A stretch of 64,000 bases of DNA, taken from contig NZ_AQQX01000015.1 in NCBI RefSeq assembly GCF_000768315.1, positions 18,941 through 82,940 of the forward strand, given 5' to 3'. The position numbers were made by a program, and so were the translations under genes. The notes beneath the pieces were generated by a model. It was not told the origin of the DNA. It searched no databases and was given only the letters and a program-made list of their open reading frames with translations. Shown here in pieces: positions 60,500 to 64,000 of this stretch. The stretch's first letter is position 1, and each line of letters starts with the position of its first letter. This DNA is from Pseudooceanicola atlanticus (GTDB lineage Bacteria; Pseudomonadota; Alphaproteobacteria; Rhodobacterales; Rhodobacteraceae).

Positions 60500-61738
60500 A
60501 TGCAGGACATTTACATCGTTGGCGTCGGGATGACGCCGTTCGGAAAGTTCCGGGACAAAACCATCAAGGACATGACCGGCGAGGCCGTCGCCGCCGCGCT
60601 TTCCGATGCCCGAGTGACGGCAGATCGTATCGACGGCGCATTCTTCTCGAACGCGGTGCAGGGCCACATGGAGGGCCAGCACATGATCCGCGGCGAAATC
60701 GCGCTGCGTGAAATGGGCATTCAGGGCATTCCGGTGGTGAATGTCGAAAACGCCTGCGCCAGCGCCTCGACCGGGTTCAAACTGGCAGTCGATTTCCTCA
60801 AGGCCAGCAATGGCGACTGCTGTCTCGCCGTGGGCGCCGAAAAGATGTATTCTGACGACCGTGCGTTGATGTTTTCGGCCTTCGACAGCGGCTGGGACGT
60901 CAGCAACAGCGAAGAGGTCGCGCAACGGCTGGCCGATCTGGGTGCAGGGGTCGAGGAACCCGAAGGATCGAAATCGCCCAAGCCCTACAGCGTGTTCATG
61001 GATGTCTACGCAGGCTTCGCCCGGCTTCACATGAAGACCTTTGGCACAACTCAGGAACAGTTCGCCGCCGTCGCCGCCAAGAACCATGCGCATTCCGTGC
61101 ATAATCCACTGGCGCAATACCGAGAAGCCATGAGCGTCGATCAGGTATTGGCCGCGCCGCCGATCACCTATCCGCTGACCCTGCCGATGTGCGCCCCGAT
61201 CTCGGACGGGGCCGCTGCGGCCGTTTTATGCACCGGCGAGGGGATAAAACGTCTGGGCCTAGATCCCGCGCGCGCGATCAAGGTCAAGGCCGCGATCCTG
61301 CGCTCGGGCACCGATCGTCCGCCGGAAGATTACAAGAACCACCTGACCCGGCTTGCCGCGCTTGAGGCCTATGAACAGGCCGGGATCGGCCCCGAGGATA
61401 TATCGGTGGCCGAAGTGCATGACGCCACGGCCGTGGGCGAAGTGATCCAGATCGAGAACCTCGGATTTGTCGAATTCGGCGAGGGCGGTCCCGCCAGTCT
61501 GCGCGGCGAGACAAAGATCGGCGGACGCATTCCGGTGAACCCCTCGGGCGGGTTGGAATCCAAGGGCCACCCGGTCGGTGCCACAGGGATAGGGCAGGTT
61601 TTCGAACTGGTCACGCAACTGCGCGGCGAAGCTGGCGCGCGTCAGGTCGAAGGGGCAAAGAATGCCATCGCCGAAAACGGCGGGGGGTTGCACGGGGTAG
61701 AAGAAGCGGCCGCCTGCGTCACCATTCTGGGCCGTTGA
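60500..61738 (+). CDS. SCP2-type thiolase
   Basis: A 412-residue thiolase of the lipid-transfer/SCP-x group. The nucleophilic Cys is in VENACASASTGF near residue 90, VAEVHDATAVGE is in the middle, SKGHPVGATGIGQ is near 365 and the end is ENGGGLHGVEEAAACVTIL. It is longer than the thiolase at 10387 and not a recent duplicate. It would cleave a 3-oxoacyl-CoA to release acetyl- or propionyl-CoA. TCAGGAGG precedes ATG 60500. Confidence 0.92.
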   Translation: MQDIYIVGVGMTPFGKFRDKTIKDMTGEAVAAALSDARVTADRIDGAFFSNAVQGHMEGQHMIRGEIALREMGIQGIPVVNVENACASASTGFKLAVDFLKASNGDCCLAVGAEKMYSDDRALMFSAFDSGWDVSNSEEVAQRLADLGAGVEEPEGSKSPKPYSVFMDVYAGFARLHMKTFGTTQEQFAAVAAKNHAHSVHNPLAQYREAMSVDQVLAAPPITYPLTLPMCAPISDGAAAAVLCTGEGIKRLGLDPARAIKVKAAILRSGTDRPPEDYKNHLTRLAALEAYEQAGIGPEDISVAEVHDATAVGEVIQIENLGFVEFGEGGPASLRGETKIGGRIPVNPSGGLESKGHPVGATGIGQVFELVTQLRGEAGARQVEGAKNAIAENGGGLHGVEEAAACVTILGR

Positions 61739-61754
61739 AACAAGGAGACGAACC

Positions 61755-62921
61755 ATGGAAAACGTGATCGCCGCCGCTCAGGCAATCTATACAGATGAGC
61801 AACGCATGTTGCTGGAAAACTTCCGCAAGATGGCCGAGGCAGAGTTCGCGCCGCTGGCCGAGAAATACGAGAACCTCGGCCACCCCCCCGATGCGAAAAC
61901 CCTGAAGTCCCTGTTCGCCAAGGTCGAGGAATTCGGGCTGATCAGCGGCCTGATCCCCGAAGAGGAAGGCGGTGCCGGAATCGACCGCATGACCTATGGC
62001 ATCCTATACGAGGAACTGGCCCGGATATGGGCCGATCTGGCAATCGCGGTGCTGATTCAGGGTCATGCCGTGTTCGCGGTCAACCTCTTGGGAAATGTGG
62101 CGCAGAAAGAGGCCTATCTGAAGCCGCTCCTGCGCAGCGAACGGATCTGTGCCACCTGTATTTCCGAACCAGAGGTCGGTTCGAACGTACGCGAGGTCAA
62201 GACACGTGCGGACCGAGAGGGCGATAAGATTTTCGTCACTGGCCAGAAGCTCTGGATTTCCAATGGGGCCCAGTCGGATTTCGCCATCGTTGTCTGCAAT
62301 CTGGACGACGGTATTTCCATGGTCATCGTCGACCGCGAGGCCGGCAACTATGAGAGCCGCGAATTGCGCAAGATGGGACTTGTCGGTGCATCGACCTGTG
62401 AATTGTTTTTCGACCGGGCGGAAACCACCGCCGAGCATGTTCTGGGTAATGCAGGCGGCGGCCTGTTCCAGACGTTGAAACTGTTTGAGAGCGCGCGTGT
62501 GTTTGTTGGCCTGACCAGCATCGGCATTGGTCAGGCGGCATTGGAATGTGCGGTCAAATATGCCCAGGAACGCGAGCAGCATGGCAAGCCGATTGGCGGG
62601 CACCAGTTGATTCAAGGCTACCTGGCCGACATGGCCACGCACCTGGATGCCGCGCGCCTGTTGTGCCAGCGCGGGCTGCAACTTCTGGACCTGGGCGTGC
62701 GCTGTGACACCCAGACCTCGATGGCGAAATGGTATGCAACCGAAATGGCCGTCGAAATCGCCGGCAAAGCGGTGCAGATCCACGGCGGCAACGGCATCAC
62801 CAAAGAGTTCGACGTTGAACGGCACTTCCGCAATGCAAAGGTCATGCCGATTCCCGATGGCACCACCGAAATCCAAAAACTGGTCATCGGGCGCAACCTG
62901 ACCGGGCTTAACGCGTTCTGA
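61755..62921 (+). CDS. acyl-CoA dehydrogenase
   Basis: A 388-residue ACAD. The usual TEPGAGSD block is SEPEVGSNVREVKT near residue 140, and the C-terminal GGNGITKEFDVERHFRNA has Glu at the classical position; the alternative site is Ala (FESAR). The end PDGTTEIQKLVIGRNLTG is ordinary. It resembles cyclohexenecarboxyl- and short branched-chain dehydrogenases. CAAGGAGACG precedes ATG 61755. It is the last gene of the hydratase-thiolase-ACAD operon. Confidence 0.91.
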   Translation: MENVIAAAQAIYTDEQRMLLENFRKMAEAEFAPLAEKYENLGHPPDAKTLKSLFAKVEEFGLISGLIPEEEGGAGIDRMTYGILYEELARIWADLAIAVLIQGHAVFAVNLLGNVAQKEAYLKPLLRSERICATCISEPEVGSNVREVKTRADREGDKIFVTGQKLWISNGAQSDFAIVVCNLDDGISMVIVDREAGNYESRELRKMGLVGASTCELFFDRAETTAEHVLGNAGGGLFQTLKLFESARVFVGLTSIGIGQAALECAVKYAQEREQHGKPIGGHQLIQGYLADMATHLDAARLLCQRGLQLLDLGVRCDTQTSMAKWYATEMAVEIAGKAVQIHGGNGITKEFDVERHFRNAKVMPIPDGTTEIQKLVIGRNLTGLNAF

Positions 62922-63005
62922 AAAGGGCCTTGGCCGCCCCACCGTCGGCGCTCGTCAGCGTCGAGGGTGGGCACGACCCGGAGTGATCGCGATACGGGCG
63001 AAGAG

Positions 63006-63917
63006 TCAGTAGGACTTGGGCATCCCCAATGCCTTCTCGGCCACGTAGGAGAGGATCAACTCCTCGCTGACCGGCGCGATGAAGTTCAGTACGCTTTCGC
63101 GAAAGTAACGCTCGACGTGGTATTCCTGCGCGAAGCCAAAGCCGCCGTGGGTGCGCACCGCGCGGAATGCCGCTTCGTAGGCCGCCGAGCCGGCGAGGTT
63201 GCGCGCGGTATTGGCCTCCAGCCCGCAGGGCTTGCCCTGATCGTAAAGCGTGGCGGCTTTGTAGGTTATCAGTTCCGCCGCCTGAAGGCGCATCCACACC
63301 GAGGCCAGCGGATGCTGGATCGCCTGGTTCTGGCCGATTGGACGGCCGAAGACGACGCGTTCGCGCGCATAGGCGGCCGCCTTTTCCAGTACGTACATCC
63401 CAAACCCGACCGCAGCCGCGGCGACAATGATCCGCTCGGCATTCAGCCCGTGGAGCAGGACCTTGAAACCCTCACCTTCCGCGCCGATGCGGTCCTCTTC
63501 GGGCACCTCCAGCCCATCAATGAAGATGGCGTTGGAGTCGACCGCCTTGCGGCCCATATTGGCAATTTCATGCACGTCGATCTTGCTGCGGTCGAAATCG
63601 GTGTAGAACACTGACATGCCGTCGGTCGGTCGCTCGCAGTCCTCGATGGGCGTGGTCCGGGTCACCAGCAGGATGTGATCTGCGCGCTGTGCGGTCGAGG
63701 TCCAGACCTTGCGCCCGTTGACCACATACCCACCGTCTTCGCGTCGGCGCGCAAAGGTCGAGATATGCGTGGTATCAAGGCCGGCGTCCGGTTCGGTTAC
63801 GCCGAAGCAGGAGCGGTGCTCTCCGCGGATCAGAGGCGGCAGCATCCGAGCCTTCTGTTCGTCGGTGCCGAAGCCGACCACCGGTTGTGGAGTGCCCCCA
63901 CTGAAGTGGTCCACCAA
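63006..63917 (-). pseudogene. acyl-CoA dehydrogenase, 5' end missing
   Basis: A 303-residue frame with the middle and C-terminal ACAD domains: VTEPDAGLDTTHI near its start, LNAER, and GGFGFAQEYHVERYFRES with the classical Glu, ending LGMPKSY. Roughly the first 80-90 residues (the N-terminal helical domain) are absent. The sequence upstream of about 63902 changes character and looks like the end of an insertion element. A short product from ATG 63917 would lack part of the flavin and substrate site, so it is probably inactive. It is in the subfamily of the gene at 48562. Confidence 0.8.
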
Positions 63918-64000
63918 CTGGGATAGTTTTATCCCGATGTCAGGAGGACTGAGCTACTCCCCATCTCTTGGACAGGATCTGGCGTAAATTAAGCTACTCG
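63902..64000. mobile_element. probable terminus of an insertion element at the window edge
   Basis: From TGAAGTGGTCCACCAACTGG onward the sequence stops matching the acyl-CoA dehydrogenase and has features of an IS end: a TG-initial GC-poor border, an internal palindrome GGGATAGTTTTATCCC at 63920-63935, and CAGGAGGACT, which could serve as a ribosome-binding site. The element continues beyond the window, so its family is not determined. Confidence 0.4.

Noticed and set aside
1..64000. CRISPR arrays, tRNA or rRNA genes, riboswitches
   Set aside because: No regularly spaced repeats, cloverleaf-like sequences or recognised conserved RNA motifs were seen on reading the intergenic regions.

Overview
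The window looks like the chromosome or a large replicon of an alphaproteobacterium of the Rhodobacteraceae (Roseobacter group). The basis is high G+C with strong third-position G/C, the protein styles (LivFGHM transporter with an inserted AMP-ligase, split acyl-CoA carboxylase, AtuA, SCP2-type thiolases) and an IS5-type (IS427-like) element. This placement is inference from recognition, not from a search.

Almost all of the window is one giant acyl-CoA catabolic locus. It holds eight acyl-CoA dehydrogenase genes (one truncated), five enoyl-CoA hydratase/isomerase family genes, three complete biotin-dependent acyl-CoA carboxylases, an AtuA homologue, an HMG-CoA-lyase-like enzyme, a citryl-CoA-lyase-like enzyme, an HTD2/MaoC-type hydratase, two thiolases, two kinds of 2,4-dienoyl-CoA-reductase-like enzyme, five other SDR/NmrA proteins, four unrelated acyl-CoA ligases, a class III CoA-transferase, three hotdog thioesterases and a branched-chain-amino-acid-type ABC importer. 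BioY (biotin uptake) sits at the end of one carboxylase operon. The enzyme mix (carboxylase, methylglutaconyl-CoA-type hydratase, HMG-lyase type, AtuA) is that of leucine/isovalerate and acyclic terpenoid (citronellol/geraniol) degradation. The most economical reading is breakdown of methyl-branched, isoprenoid-like or alicyclic carboxylic acids; the actual substrate cannot be read from the sequence.

Layout. 0-1.5 kb: small hypotheticals. 1.5-9.4 kb (-): MBL hydrolase, then operon tetR-carboxylase beta-hydratase-carboxylase alpha-ACAD-bioY. 9.5-11.6 kb (-): thiolase-SDR. 11.8 kb (+): PaaY-like hexapeptide protein. 12.5-18.7 kb (-): hydratase-atuA-biotin carboxylase-BCCP-carboxylase beta. 18.9-23.9 kb (+): two isovaleryl-CoA-dehydrogenase-type ACADs, DECR-like SDR, hydratase, two thioesterases. 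23.9-25.3 kb (-): a double TetR regulator. 25.3-30.2 kb (+): SDR, acyl-CoA synthetase, NmrA protein, broken AraC gene, thioesterase. 30.2-33.9 kb: a decayed insertion zone (flavodoxin-like scrap, truncated tag, marR-doxX-gst with frameshifted doxX, frameshifted IS5-family element). 34.0-37.6 kb (-): FadH-like reductase and ligase. 37.7-50.6 kb (+): eleven tightly packed genes including the third carboxylase. 50.7-58.5 kb (+): ABC importer with acyl-CoA synthetase and SDR. 58.5-62.9 kb: CoA-transferase (-) facing away from hydratase-thiolase-ACAD (+). 63.0 kb to the end: ACAD gene cut at its 5' end, apparently by another insertion element.

The strongest new observation is a 16-bp palindrome, consensus TCTAACA-NN-TGTTAGA, found seven times. 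Each copy lies upstream of one or two of the operons above and none was noticed elsewhere in intergenic DNA. It defines a local regulon that probably answers to the TetR at 8722-9351, the double TetR at 23851-25251, or both. No tRNA, rRNA, CRISPR array or replication origin was recognised.
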